Source: Nymphaea colorata
Taxonomy: Eukaryota; Streptophyta; Magnoliopsida; Nymphaeales; Nymphaeaceae
Direction: 5' to 3'
Assembly: GCF_008831285.2 (NCBI RefSeq)
Contig: NC_045140.1
Span: 4,319,528-4,383,527 of the forward strand
DNA: 64,000 nt
Part shown: positions 23,540-35,297 of the stretch, piece by piece
Layout: each line of letters starts with the position of its first letter
Position numbering within the stretch: position 1 is the stretch's first letter
Notes under the pieces: model-generated
Told to the model about the DNA's origin: nothing
Databases searched by the model: none
The model's input: only the letters and a program-made list of their open reading frames with translations
Position numbers and translations under genes: made by a program

Positions 23540-23596
23540 TTTAATCGGGTTGTGCTCGTGCTCGAGTTTTAGGTGTCGGGCCGGCCCGATGCCTAA
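23315..23596. repeat. GGGCRTCRGGYCGG-type MITE-like element with AT microsatellite core
   Basis: The left end reads GGCTGGGCGTCAGGTCGGGT; the right end GTCGGGCCGGCCCGATGCC is roughly its reverse complement. The centre holds (TA)n at about 23441-23459 and (ATT)n-(AT)n at about 23487-23536. Related ends occur at window base 1 and at 49.94 kb. Confidence 0.45.
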
Positions 23597-23729
23597 GCTT
23601 ACCTTAGATAGGACCATTCCTTTTGAAGGCGATTTTGTCATCAAACACGTTTTACAAACTTAGGTGGAACAAGAAAGTTTTGGCTGACCACCACTCAGTA
23701 TGTTTCAAAACCTCATGTTGAAGTGCAAT

Positions 23730-23761
<32 letters not shown>

Positions 23762-24419
23762 CCTCAAATATTCTTGATCTGATATCTTCTAAGGATCTCA
23801 AATCACCTTTAAGGCTCAAATCTGAGACAAACAAACGCCCCCATATTTATTTATGTTCGATGATAAAAGAGAGAGGGCTTTTATATGCATATATTAATGT
23901 ATATTGGCACCTTCAATGATTTAAAATTTTCAGCCTTCACCACATGTTCTCGTAAGTTGGTAAATAATAGTGAAGGTTTATATAGAGTTGGTCCTGTTTT
24001 CCTAAAACTGTATTTGGATCCGACTCGAATAAGATCTAACAATATTTATATAGAGTTGGTCCAAATGTCTATTGGATTCCGGTCATTTGGGAATTGAATT
24101 CAAATCCATATCCAGTTATGGAACTACATAATGAATCTGATAAGCAATTAAACCCATTTTCCTTTCAAATTTAGCTAAATGGACACAAAATCAAGGCATC
24201 TTGGAGAGGTCAAACCTTTTCCTTCACCCGCTCCAGAGTTCAAGGCTGCATCCGAACCTGGGTGGGAAGGGGAACACCAAATCAGTATTGGCAATATTGA
24301 TTTTCACATTAAACAATTTTGTTTACTGATACGGCATTTTGACTGCTAAGATTGAGCTATCCAATACTAAATAATTGTATTTTAGTGGAAAGACAATAAA
24401 AAGAAGTATGTTTTACGCA

Positions 24420-25481
24420 CACATGGTCATGCTCGCATCTCTAAAAGTCACTTTTACTGACACATGTCAAACGTTGGTAAAAGTTACCACAAAACGTTTA
24501 CTGACATTTTTAATTTAACTTTTATCAACACATTCCACGCGTCGGTAAAGGCTTTCCCGACTCTATAACTTTGCTCGTGCCCTTCTTCTCCTTTCTTCTT
24601 CTTCTCTCTGTTCCTTTCTCTTTTCTCTTCGCCCCACCAGCATTTACCGAAGTTTTTGGCCGATTGCAGGTGTTTTTCATCAATTTTTGACGTATAAACG
24701 ATATAAAAGTAAGTTTCTCGAACTTAATGTTAAGTTTTTTTTTTTTAATTTGTGAATGATTTTAAGTTATATATTGTTTTAGGGTAATGATAGTAGGTTT
24801 TTTGCTTAAGTTTTTGTGCTTTTGCATTCCAGTCTTCTTCAAAGAGGCAGTGTTGTGGAAGCAAAAAAGAGTGGTAGGGAGGCAATCATTTTATTCTATT
24901 TGGTTCATGCCTTTTCTATCTTGTTATTTATTTTATTTGGTTCATGTCTTCTTTTATGTTCTTATTGTTACTGAAGGTAATCATTTTAATTTTTTTGTTT
25001 CATGCTTTTTTTTTTTAGTGTTGCTGCAGCTATTTGTGTTTAATATAAATGCTATGCACATGGATATGGCTCGATAAAAAAAATAACAAATCTTCACCCA
25101 TGCATGAAATTACATTGATAAATATATTATCGACGTTCACCTGTATCTCAATAAAAAGTTTTACAGACACCCGCCATGTGTCTGTAAAATTTTTACAGAC
25201 ACCTACCATGTGTCGATAAAAGTTTTACTGGCACCCACCATGTGTTGGTAAAACTTTTAATACCAACGTCCACAGACGTCGATAATAATTTTATTGACCT
25301 ATACACACGACGTGTGGGTGCAGAATTCTACACCGACGTGTGCCCTGAAATATCGGTAATAGTTTTCACCGACATTTACCTCACTGTTGACCGCCTCGAA
25401 GGTTGGTAGAACGTTTATTGACGTGTTGCCATGTTTTACTGACGTTTTTCAGCAGTAGTAAAACGTGGGTTTTTTGTAGTG
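24420..25481. mobile_element. Non-autonomous CACTA-like element
   Basis: The right end reads GGGTTTTTTGTAGTG, the reverse complement of a CACTACAAAAAA terminal inverted repeat. Inside are many subterminal motifs such as ACGTTGGTAAAAGTT, GCGTCGGTAAAG and ATGTGTCGATAAAAGT on both sides of a coding-free middle. The left terminus was not found, so that boundary is approximate. The 96-codon frame at 24787-25077 resembles no transposase. Confidence 0.55.
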
Positions 25482-25489
25482 GAAAGATT

Positions 25490-26683
<1,194 letters not shown>

Positions 26684-26888
26684 TGATAAGAAGAATATTA
26701 TACTCTTGAAACCCGTGCTTCAAACACATTGATCCTTCAAAAATTTTGGTTTTGTTCCAGAAAATATAGTGTGATTGTGCATGTTGTTTCCAAATCGAAT
26801 GATCACATGAGCACTCTTTGGACAATAATATAGTGTTTTGAGAACATATATTCCAAGAATACAATATAGACGCTCGGCTCAATGGGGA

Positions 26889-27054
26889 CCTGGGCGGAGG
26901 CAGGGGGCACAGCAGAGGCCTTGGCCCTCCCATTATTTTTTTAAATACTATGAATTATAATTTTTTGTTTTACCAATATAAAAATTTTGAAAAATTGTAT
27001 TTCAACTCCTGTTAAAATCCTTAAATTATAGTCCGGCCCCTAGCTCTGCCCTTG
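26889..27054. mobile_element. hAT-type MITE, GGCGGAGCCAG family, degenerate copy 2
   Basis: 166 bp. The left end CCTGGGCGGAGGCAGGGG faces a right end CCCCTAGCTCTGCCCTTG. Flanking octamers AATGGGGA and AACGGGAA agree at 6 of 8 positions. An older copy than those at 28.3 and 62.5 kb. Confidence 0.5.
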
Positions 27055-30000
27055 AACGGGAAAACTTTTTTGACAATAATATCACGTGATGTGACCTTCT
27101 AAAACGTTTCATTGACTTGATAATGGTTTTCCTTCGAAGTTCTACAAATCTTCGAGACAAAATTTATGCACTTTGCCAAAATTGGCGGAACTTGACCGAC
27201 TTGGCTGGGCGCGTTGACTAAGTGACAGCTCCACAACTCGAAAAGTCTGTTGACTCTACGTCTCTACAGATTAAGTTGTGTGCATGCATGCATGGAGGAA
27301 GTTGTGTGCATGCATGGAGGTGTGCACGTAACAAATATGCACCAAATGGGGTGGAGGCATTTTTGATTTTTTTTTAATAAAAGAAGTAAACATTTTAAAC
27401 TTTTTCACAATCCTTTTTTACGCTTTTAAAAAGTTTTCTTATTATTATTTTAATATCGGTATTTTGGTCATTGCTGCTCCTGCGCACCAATTTTTGGTGC
27501 AGGCAACCAGCTTCAACGTCGTTGCACCTCACTGAGCAAGTGGTCTCGAGGGAGGCACCTCTTGTTCGCCATTATCGTGAGTTGGTGTCTAGCTGTGTTC
27601 TTCCAATGGGCAAACAACGGTGGACCCACTTGTTCATGGCCGGAGCACTGAACCTTTTCCAGTTCGTCCATGGTTCAATTACTGGCTTGTGGGGTTGTCA
27701 GTGCACGTCAATGGCTTCTCTTTCTCTAGTGAACTTCTCCCTCATCTCCCTCCTATCATCTTTAATCATCAACTCAAAGACTTGCACTTAACATAACTTG
27801 GTGATACTTGTAGCACTCATGTGGTAGAGAGATTATTCAAAAGCATAGTCCGAATTTTTTTCATAAGGCACTAAATATATAGTTAACAAATTTTTAAGTT
27901 TAAGTTCATCCAGCAGAACAGCTTATATGTTCAGCACCGAACACAGAGCTTATGTTCAGGACCTGAAATGACCAAAATACATCATGACCTTTCCAAAATG
28001 AGAGAGCCTATTCTAAAGGATGATAAAGAAAGGACAAGGAAAAATAAGTGTTTAAAAAACGCAAATACCCTTGACAGAGCCTACATATGAAAGTAGAGCC
28101 ATGATTTTTTGGCTGAGGAGTGCTTGAGGCACCAGCCCAGGTATGATATAGGTACTTTATGTAATTTTTGAGTTATTATGATGTAGTTTTAAAATTTTCA
28201 ATGAAAGTTTTAATGGGCTGGCGGGAAGAGTGGTCTACACCAGCCTCCATTTCGAGCCCAAGCACTTACTGCATGCACAGGGGCGGAGCCAGGTTTTTTT
28301 CAGGAGCGGACCAAACGATCCACAGGTCGGGCCAAACTAAAAAAAAAAAAAATGATTTTTTCAATATATATTTTTTTTCTTGCACTCACCCAGGCCATGA
28401 CCCAGGCGGCCTCCCCCCCACCCTGTGCATGCATGCATCCTGCATTTCAGGAGCATGAACCCATCACACGTTATTAACTATTGACTTTGAGCCAAGTAGG
28501 GAGGAGTTAGAATTTTTTTTTCATGGAACACTAAATATATAGGTAACAACCAAGTTCACTTAGGTTCATGGAGTAGTGATCTGGGCTTGGTAGGGCTGCT
28601 CCATACAATTGAATCTAGATCTACCTAAATCCAATTATAAATTTAAGGTTTCAAAGTAGCTCAGTAGGGCACACACCTCACGCTATCTCTGCTCATAAGC
28701 CAAGTATAAAGGCCCAAAGCTAGAACAGTTGCATGCATCTCTATTAGATGCAACAAGTATAAACCAAAAAACATTTGCGACATTCTTGTTCGATCCAAAA
28801 TAGATGTTGGGTCTGTTCCAATGTGGTCCGAGTGCAATACATAATGCGCAACAACAAGGAGCTGGTAGCATCTTTTATGAATTTCAAGCCTACTAGAGAT
28901 CAATCGGACCCACAAGGACAAATAAAAAGTAAAATCGTGATAAGGTCTTTCTAAATCAAGTCTGAATCAAGACATTTCGCCAATGCGAGTATGGTCATTT
29001 CACGTATGGCTGTGAGTGTGTGTTAGGAGTAGGCACAGCTAGGCCCTTTTTTTTTTTCTTTTTTTTAAGGAGATAATATTGTGATTTTTTTTTTTTAAGG
29101 AGATAGTATTGTGAAAATTTGTTAAGGGCCAAATAATATTTTTAAAATTTTTATATTGGTCACACTAAAAATTTTCGAAAACATAAGTATAATTTCTTTT
29201 TTTCTAGAGTGGGGGATACTAGTCATGACATTTGGATTCAAATTATATATATATATATATATATATTAACCGTTCATTCATAATCTTTTTTCTCTCCCAA
29301 CTTCATAGCTATGTTCAGCATTATAAGCAATTGATATGTCATGTACATTTTTTTTTGGTTTCCTTGCCCATAAAACAACTTTAACATAGGCAAGTAACTA
29401 CCACCATTGTATTAAGCCGTTTTCCTTTCTTCCTTTTCAACGTTATTTATGTCAATTTGTTCGAACTAAATTGATTGGCAAACCTAATTTGGAAGACTAA
29501 TTTGTGAGTTGCCAATTGCCTAAAATCAAGGAATCAATAGTAAAAGTACCTCAAATGAAAATACAATTGGAACTTTTTACAAAGAGCAGACATAAATTTT
29601 GACGGATGAAGAAGAACATGTTCGTGTTTGAAAAACTTACAAATAACTGCTTAAATAAGAGTATATATAGCTATTTTCCTTATTAAATGAAACATTTTTG
29701 AAACGTGAGCGTGCTTCTTTTATTTCATTCCTCTTTTTTGAAATTTTAAAGCCCACGGACCAAATTCTCTCCTCTCCGGCTTCTTCTTGTAGTTGGAAGG
29801 AAGTCTGAATATTAAAAACATGAAAATCTGAACCTTTTTAAATGAGCTGCTGTCTTGGAAAGTTGGATTCTCAAGAACATTTTGTGGACATGGAGATGAT
29901 GACGCCGTCAGGTTCCTGTTGATTCCGATTTCCTATAAGTCTTGAACCATGTGAAAAGTTAAATCCAGGACTTGGGTCTTGGGCCTCTTGGCTTGACCCA

Positions 30001-30671
30001 GTCTTTGACTTGAGCCAAGTCAAACAAGTCCGGACACTGGACTGAGTAAGAAAGACTGAACTGACCTAAGATTTCGCCGTATAGATTGCTCTAGGAAGGG
30101 AATAAGCAAGGACCAAAGTCAATGACAGTAACAGGCGCAGGTGGGCTCGGTCTGGTTTGACCCACTAGGGACCAAACGAGGGTCTTGGGGTCAAGGACTT
30201 AGGTCTTCCTATGAGTCTCCTCCGGCCGTCTTCCAAATTTAGCGGCCGTTGCCTCGCCCTCTAAATTTAGCGACTCGGAGGTAGGAGGGATTCGAACTCC
30301 GTCCAGATAAGGCCGGCGGGACGCCACAATTTTTTCCGCTGCAGAGAGCTTTCCACGAAGCGACCTCCCTCGGAGAGAACCTCTTATGGCAGGCACCCGC
30401 CAAAAAAGGTCCGCCTCTGCTTCTCCTATTTTTTGTTCCACCCCCGCTTGGTCTTCCTCTGTTTTCATGGCGAAACGGCGCCTCTTCCATGTCGATTTGT
30501 TCGTTTTACTCTGATGGGTATCTCTCCTTTTTGTGAAGTTCGTCTTGTTTTACCGTGTGCGGGAGTTCCCCTTTCATGGGTGTCTCTGTTTTTTTGGATT
30601 TTCTTGTGAACAGAGAACTCAGACACTGAAGGGAGAGAGAGAAAAAGAGAGAGAGAGAGCGACAGAGAGAG
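27055..30671. other. Intergenic, mostly no gene; RhoGDI promoter in last 500 bases
   Basis: No convincing coding sequence. The frames at 27471-27791 (+) and 28661-28921 (-) resemble nothing known. A MITE lies at 28278-28425. GC content rises from about 30180, and a (GA)n tract at about 30632-30671 directly precedes the RhoGDI start, so the promoter and leader probably occupy this end. Confidence 0.45.
28278..28425. mobile_element. hAT-type MITE, GGCGGAGCCAG family, copy 3 with perfect 8-bp target duplication
   Basis: 148 bp, left end CAGGGGCGGAGCCAGG, right end CCTCCCCCCCACCCTG. Both sides are flanked by TGCATGCA (28270-28277 and 28426-28433). The octamer is palindromic and sits in a short TGCA run, so the duplication is a little less certain than its perfection suggests. 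Confidence 0.7.
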
Positions 30672-32698
30672 ATGTCTGCTGTCATGGGAGCGGTGAAGAA
30701 TGTCGGGTTTAGTTCGGAACTGGAGAAAGATGAAGTCCTGGAGGGTAATGGCGGCTCCGCTGGCCCTTCAGGCGATGGCCCTGGTAGTAGCGATGATGTT
30801 CCAAAGTTGACCAGGAAACTCAGCCATGCTTCCATGTACTCTACTGAGGATGGTGAGGATGCTGAGGACGGTGATGATGACGATGATGATGAGGAAGACA
30901 GTGAGTCTGTTAAGTCTAAGAATGCAAAAAAGATTGATCTTGGTCCTCTGTGCTCCCTCAAAGAACAAATCGAGAAAGATAAGGTATCCGTAGCAAGTGT
31001 ATTTTTTCTTTTTTCTCAATTTTTACCTGCATGGCATCCAGTGTTTCTCATTTGTATTGTTTCTCCTCGTTTTTTCGTTGATATTTAATGTCTTAGATTT
31101 TGTGTTCTAAAACTTCTTTACGAACTTGGCGAAACATATTTTTAGGATGATGATAGCCTGATGAGGTGGAAAGAACAGTTGCTTGGAAGTGTGGATTTGG
31201 CTGCAGTTGGAGGTACCCTGCAGCAATTGAATTATTCATTCATCTTTTTTTTTTTTTTTACTTGTTCATTTTATTTTCTTTAGAAGTTCTTATTTTACTG
31301 TTACCTTAATATATTTGCTTTCTCTGTCTCTTTCGCATCAACTTTTTTCTGTTTTTCTTTTGTAATGAAACTAAATCTTTACTTCTCTTTGAAACAGAGA
31401 ACCTTGAACCAGAGGTTAAAGTTTTGAGTCTGACAATCTTATCGCCTGATCGGCCTGATCTCGAACTGCCGATTCCGTTTATGCCCAATTCGAAGGGTTA
31501 CGCTTTCGCGCTCAAGGATGGAAGCCGTTACCGTCTCAAGTTCACCTTCCTGGTCTCCAATAACATCGTTTCTGGACTCAAGTATACCAACACCGTGTGG
31601 AAGACTGGCATGAGAGGCAAGATTTCTTAGTCTTGGCCTTGTTATAAACAAGTTTTTCCTGCTTTTTCCTGGATTGCTGTCTTTTTTTAAAAAAAAAAAT
31701 GGTGTCGCGATTCTTTATGGATATGTGAAGATGCTGGGAACGCATTTCTCCTTTTTTTTTTTCCTTTTCCTAAAAAACTGGTTCAGATGCTGAACTCGAC
31801 AATCCTTTTCGCTATAACTGTTTTTTTAGAGGTTTTAGCCTCGATTTGTTGTTTGACATGTGTAGTGATTACTTGTTGACTGAGGTTTAGCTCAATAAAG
31901 GAAATCCATGCTTGTCTAGCTGCAGATGAAAGCAATTTCATGAATTTTCTGGTTTTCTTAAATTCATGTAATCATCTGATACATGGATTTTCTCTTGCTG
32001 AAGTCCACTAATTCTAGTTCTGAAAATTTTCTAGGTATCCTTTTACTGTACGTCAAGATTTCAATGTTCTGTTTGGTCTTATGAACGCGGTGTGTTAGAT
32101 ACTTTGAAACAAAACTTTTTTGTGCTTGGTGTACAGGAACATTACAGTTTATGGTTTTTCGGGTATCATAGTTGCCAAGTCTACAATACTGATAGCCCCG
32201 TGACTTTGACTGCTATTCATGTGCGTGCACAGCTCACATTTTTTTTAATAAAACTCTCAAGTTGCTTTTTTTATTTTTCAACTACACAATTTTCTTTGAA
32301 CTTCTAATGCATCTGCTCTAATTGTTTTGTAGTTTGTATCATTAGAGAATAATCTAAAGTCCAAATTCAATTCTTACAGTGGATAATACAAGAGTGATGC
32401 TAGGAACTTTCAGTCCTCAGCAAGAACCTTACACTTATGAACTAGAGGAAGAAACCACACCATCTGGGATTTTTGCAAGGGGCTCCTACTCAGCCAGAAC
32501 TAAAGTATGCATTTCTTAAATTGATTGAGATTTATAGTTTGTCATCTGAGTTTGTTGCTGTTATTAGTATTATTATTTTTAACATGCATAAAATATTTCT
32601 ATTCCTTTGTTTGGCAGTTTGTTGATGATGACGGCAAGGTTTATTTGGACATCAGTTACACCTTTGAGATTCGAAAAGAATGGCCATCACCTTCCTGA
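30672..32698 (+). CDS. RhoGDI: Rho GDP-dissociation inhibitor (RhoGDI)
   Basis: Five coding exons: 30672-30983, 31146-31212, 31398-31616, 32380-32504, 32618-32698, joining in frame to 267 aa. Residues 1-104 are a plant-type regulatory arm with an acidic run (about 59-79) and KLTRKLSHASMYS. The immunoglobulin-like domain follows, with LEPEVKVLSLTILSP, KFTFLVSNNIVSGLKYTN, EETTPSGIFARGSYSARTKF and the C-terminal YTFEIRKEWPSP, all hallmarks of RhoGDI. The protein extracts prenylated ROP GTPases from membranes and holds them GDP-bound in the cytosol; in Arabidopsis GDI1/SCN1 restricts root-hair initiation. Introns 1, 2 and 4 are GT-AG; intron 3 (31617-32379) has a GC donor, forced by the reading frame and conserved protein. 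A (GA)n tract abuts the start codon. Confidence 0.93.
31617..32379 (+). other. GC-AG intron of RhoGDI (intron 3)
   Basis: The exon ends ATGAGAG and the intron begins GCAAGA; the next exon starts after TTCTTACAG. Joining these gives the Met-Arg-Val-Asp-Asn stretch expected in the family (a Gly/Val split codon G|TG). No GT nearby keeps the conserved sequence. If unspliced, translation stops four codons later at TAG. Confidence 0.85.
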
Positions 32699-34049
32699 GT
32701 TAGTTTAGTGGCCTTGAGAGAGATCCTGATTATTTGTTAACTCATGTAATACCTCTCAGTTCAATGGAGTGATTTCTGTAACTTGGTCATGTATGTTGTA
32801 TAAACATTTGGTTGCACATCTCCAATTTTCGATTGTTCCAGCACTCTGAATTCTATTATCGTGGTACCGGAGCTCGGTAACTGGTTCGGGTAACCTCAAG
32901 CGTGCTGTTTGTCAGGTTCTTTCTGCAAAAGCAACTCTGGCCACTTCATTGATAGCACTTGATGATTCAGGCTACAGGACATGGAGAACTTGCTGTACTG
33001 AAAGTAACATGCACATATCATGATATGGCTTTAAGTTTAAGTAATTCCTTCAGCTGCAGCTGATCATCCAGTTTTCTGATCTTGTTTTTATTGGAATGTC
33101 TGTTAGTGTGATTTGTTGCTTCACTGATCGGATAGATCTTTCGCATTCAGAGGAGTTATCTCCCCACCTGTAAATCGTCTTGTATGCCACACTGTTTGCA
33201 GATACCAAGCCTGTCTGTATCTTTCAGTTGTTTGCATCTCGTGAACTCCTCTGTTTTTACTTGTGGGGACAATGATTGCAGGATGGCAGTGAAAGATGAA
33301 CAAGGACCCTTTGTCTTTTAACATAATGATTTCGATGGTCTTTGGCTGCCATTATTTGTGCACTTGCAAAAGCTTAATTACGGCATCCGTGCCTTCTTTT
33401 CCGGATGTTGCAGTGCTTCAGTTCTTGTCACTCGTTGCCTTTCCTTATTTTCTGTGTCTAATTATATGATGTTAAGGCTTGTCGGAAACCTGTTTTAGCA
33501 TCAAGGATGGTTTTAGAAAACGTGGTTTTACACTAAAATGCTGTTCCTAACATGGTTTTATTTTTCATACAAATGAGCCTGCAATTATTTGTGGCATCTT
33601 AGTGTCAGTATTTTCTGGTTAGACCAACTAACTAATTGCCGGCCCGTTAGTACGAAAGTAGATTGAGAAATGCAAGTTAAACCACAAGCTGCATGTGTCT
33701 GCGACCTAATCAGGTGCTTTATCGTTCTGAGTACTACGGCAGACATGATATCAAACATTATATATTTTTAAAACCTCGGTTACTTAAATAGTATATGTAG
33801 TAGTGACAAAGACACGTTCTTTCAAAAAAGAAAATTATTTTATACTTCAAAAATAGGTCAGCCATATAAAACTGTAAAAGAACCATTTTACTGACAAAAC
33901 AAGAAAAATTCAAAAAAATGAATTTTTATTATTGCATTTTTATTTTAGCTTTTTTCTGCATTCCTTTTAAGATTTTTTATTTTATTTTTTTAATTTTTCT
34001 GAGATTTTCTCGAGAAAGATAACTTTTACCGTATTTATTGTGACTATGA

Positions 34050-34116
34050 TTATTATTATGAACCGACGACCGGCTGTTTACCAGCCGCTGAGCCAACCAG
34101 TTGTACCAAACCATGG
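34050..34116 (-). repeat. tRNA-derived SINE-like head, copy 2
   Basis: Minus strand: TGGTTTGGTACAACTGGTTG then GCTCAGCGGCTGGTAAACAG. It fits an A box (TGGCTCAGCGGC). It shares the longest match with the copy at 62.83-62.91 kb. Confidence 0.4.
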
Positions 34117-34524
34117 CACTTATGTTTCAGCCTAAACTGAAGGGAAAAAGCTGAGCAATGGATAAAATTGAACCACAAGTGGCAATTTGATAGCCAAGGC
34201 CTGTTCTACTACACTAACCTTGCGGATTTGTGAGAGAACATGCTTTTGTTTGAGTAATTTCAATAAGTTAGTGCTAAGTTTTATTGCAGAACAAAAGAAA
34301 AATACAATCAGACTCTTTACAGTTTAGTTTCTGAACAAGGAATACCCTATCAAAAGCAATGAGTTTCCCTACAATCACAGTTGGAACAAACAGATTTATT
34401 CTTTCTCCCCTCCACCACTCTGTTCAATAAGCCTATTTCATCAACCCTCGAAGATCCACTAGCTATCTGTTCAAGTAGCTTATTTCATGAGCCCTGGAAG
34501 ATCCAATAACCACTTTTAATCTAT

Positions 34525-34597
34525 TAGAGTCGTTTAGCTGTTTAAAATGAAAACTGGCTGCCTACCAACCTCGCCCGACCATGCACCAACCTTCCAA
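34525..34597 (-). repeat. tRNA-derived SINE-like head, copy 3
   Basis: Minus strand contains GAGGTTGGTAGGCAGCCAG followed by TTTTCATTTTAAACAGC, matching the later part of the copy at 62.83-62.91 kb (GTAGGCAGTCAGTCTCC then ATTTCAAATACTAAA). Confidence 0.35.
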
Positions 34598-35297
34598 GAT
34601 CAGAGATGAGTCGCACACTAGGTTCACTAAAAAAAATGTCATCCATATTGTGTGTCACGCATATGGTCAACATTTCATATGCTATGGGACTAGGATTTCT
34701 ATCTCAGTGGACGATGCGTTGCATGGAGCAGGTTTTAATCTCAATAAACTGTTTAATTTTAATTATGTTGTCCTGAATACGTGTTTACAGAGACTTTGAT
34801 TAAGCAAACACGTGCATATCATTATTTTTAAGATCAACTAAGATAGTTTTATGGGCCCATCGTCAAAAACTAGTTAAAGACGTCCTAGAGTAATATCAAG
34901 TTTTTTAACGTCACTTTGGTGTCATTCAAATGGTTTAAAGTAGGCTTCCCACAGACTGACAATTGCATTACTGCAATAAAGCTTATAAGCTCCTCCTTTT
35001 CCTCAGCCATCATGAAGATTAAAACTTAAAAACCGACTCGTTGGATGTTGCAATCGGCTCTCCTTGACGCACGCAGGTCCACTTACAAATTAGAATCTAC
35101 AAGGTCTTCTGATCAGTGATCTTGAATCTTGAGCTAATCCTGGCTAATCGCACCTGGATTTCGATGTTGACCCATCTTGGACGCTACCCATGTGATGATC
35201 GTGAATGCACTGTGTGAACTGAACTCAACTGGTTGTTATCGATCCATTCCAGTCTCTCCCTCTCTGTTTCTCATTTGGACTAAATTTTGATGGGATT

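Larger units (their letters stand above)
19830..24410. other. Intergenic, repeat-rich, no gene seen
   Basis: AT-rich sequence with fragments of mobile elements but no protein-like frame. Repeats listed separately include 21552-21725, 22485-22770 and 23315-23596. Confidence 0.5.
32700..35290. other. Intergenic, no gene seen; two SINE-like pieces
   Basis: The first few hundred bases are probably the RhoGDI 3' UTR and terminator. Further on, AT-rich sequence holds SINE-like heads at 34050-34116 and 34525-34597. No protein-like frame. Confidence 0.5.

Noticed and set aside
27471-27791. 106-codon plus-strand frame
   Set aside because: No recognisable domain, no start context or splice support, in repeat-rich DNA.
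30199-30490. Minus-strand frames and a tRNA-like GGATTCGAACTCC box upstream of RhoGDI
   Set aside because: The T arm does not pair, no acceptor stem or anticodon arm can be formed, and the frames resemble no protein.
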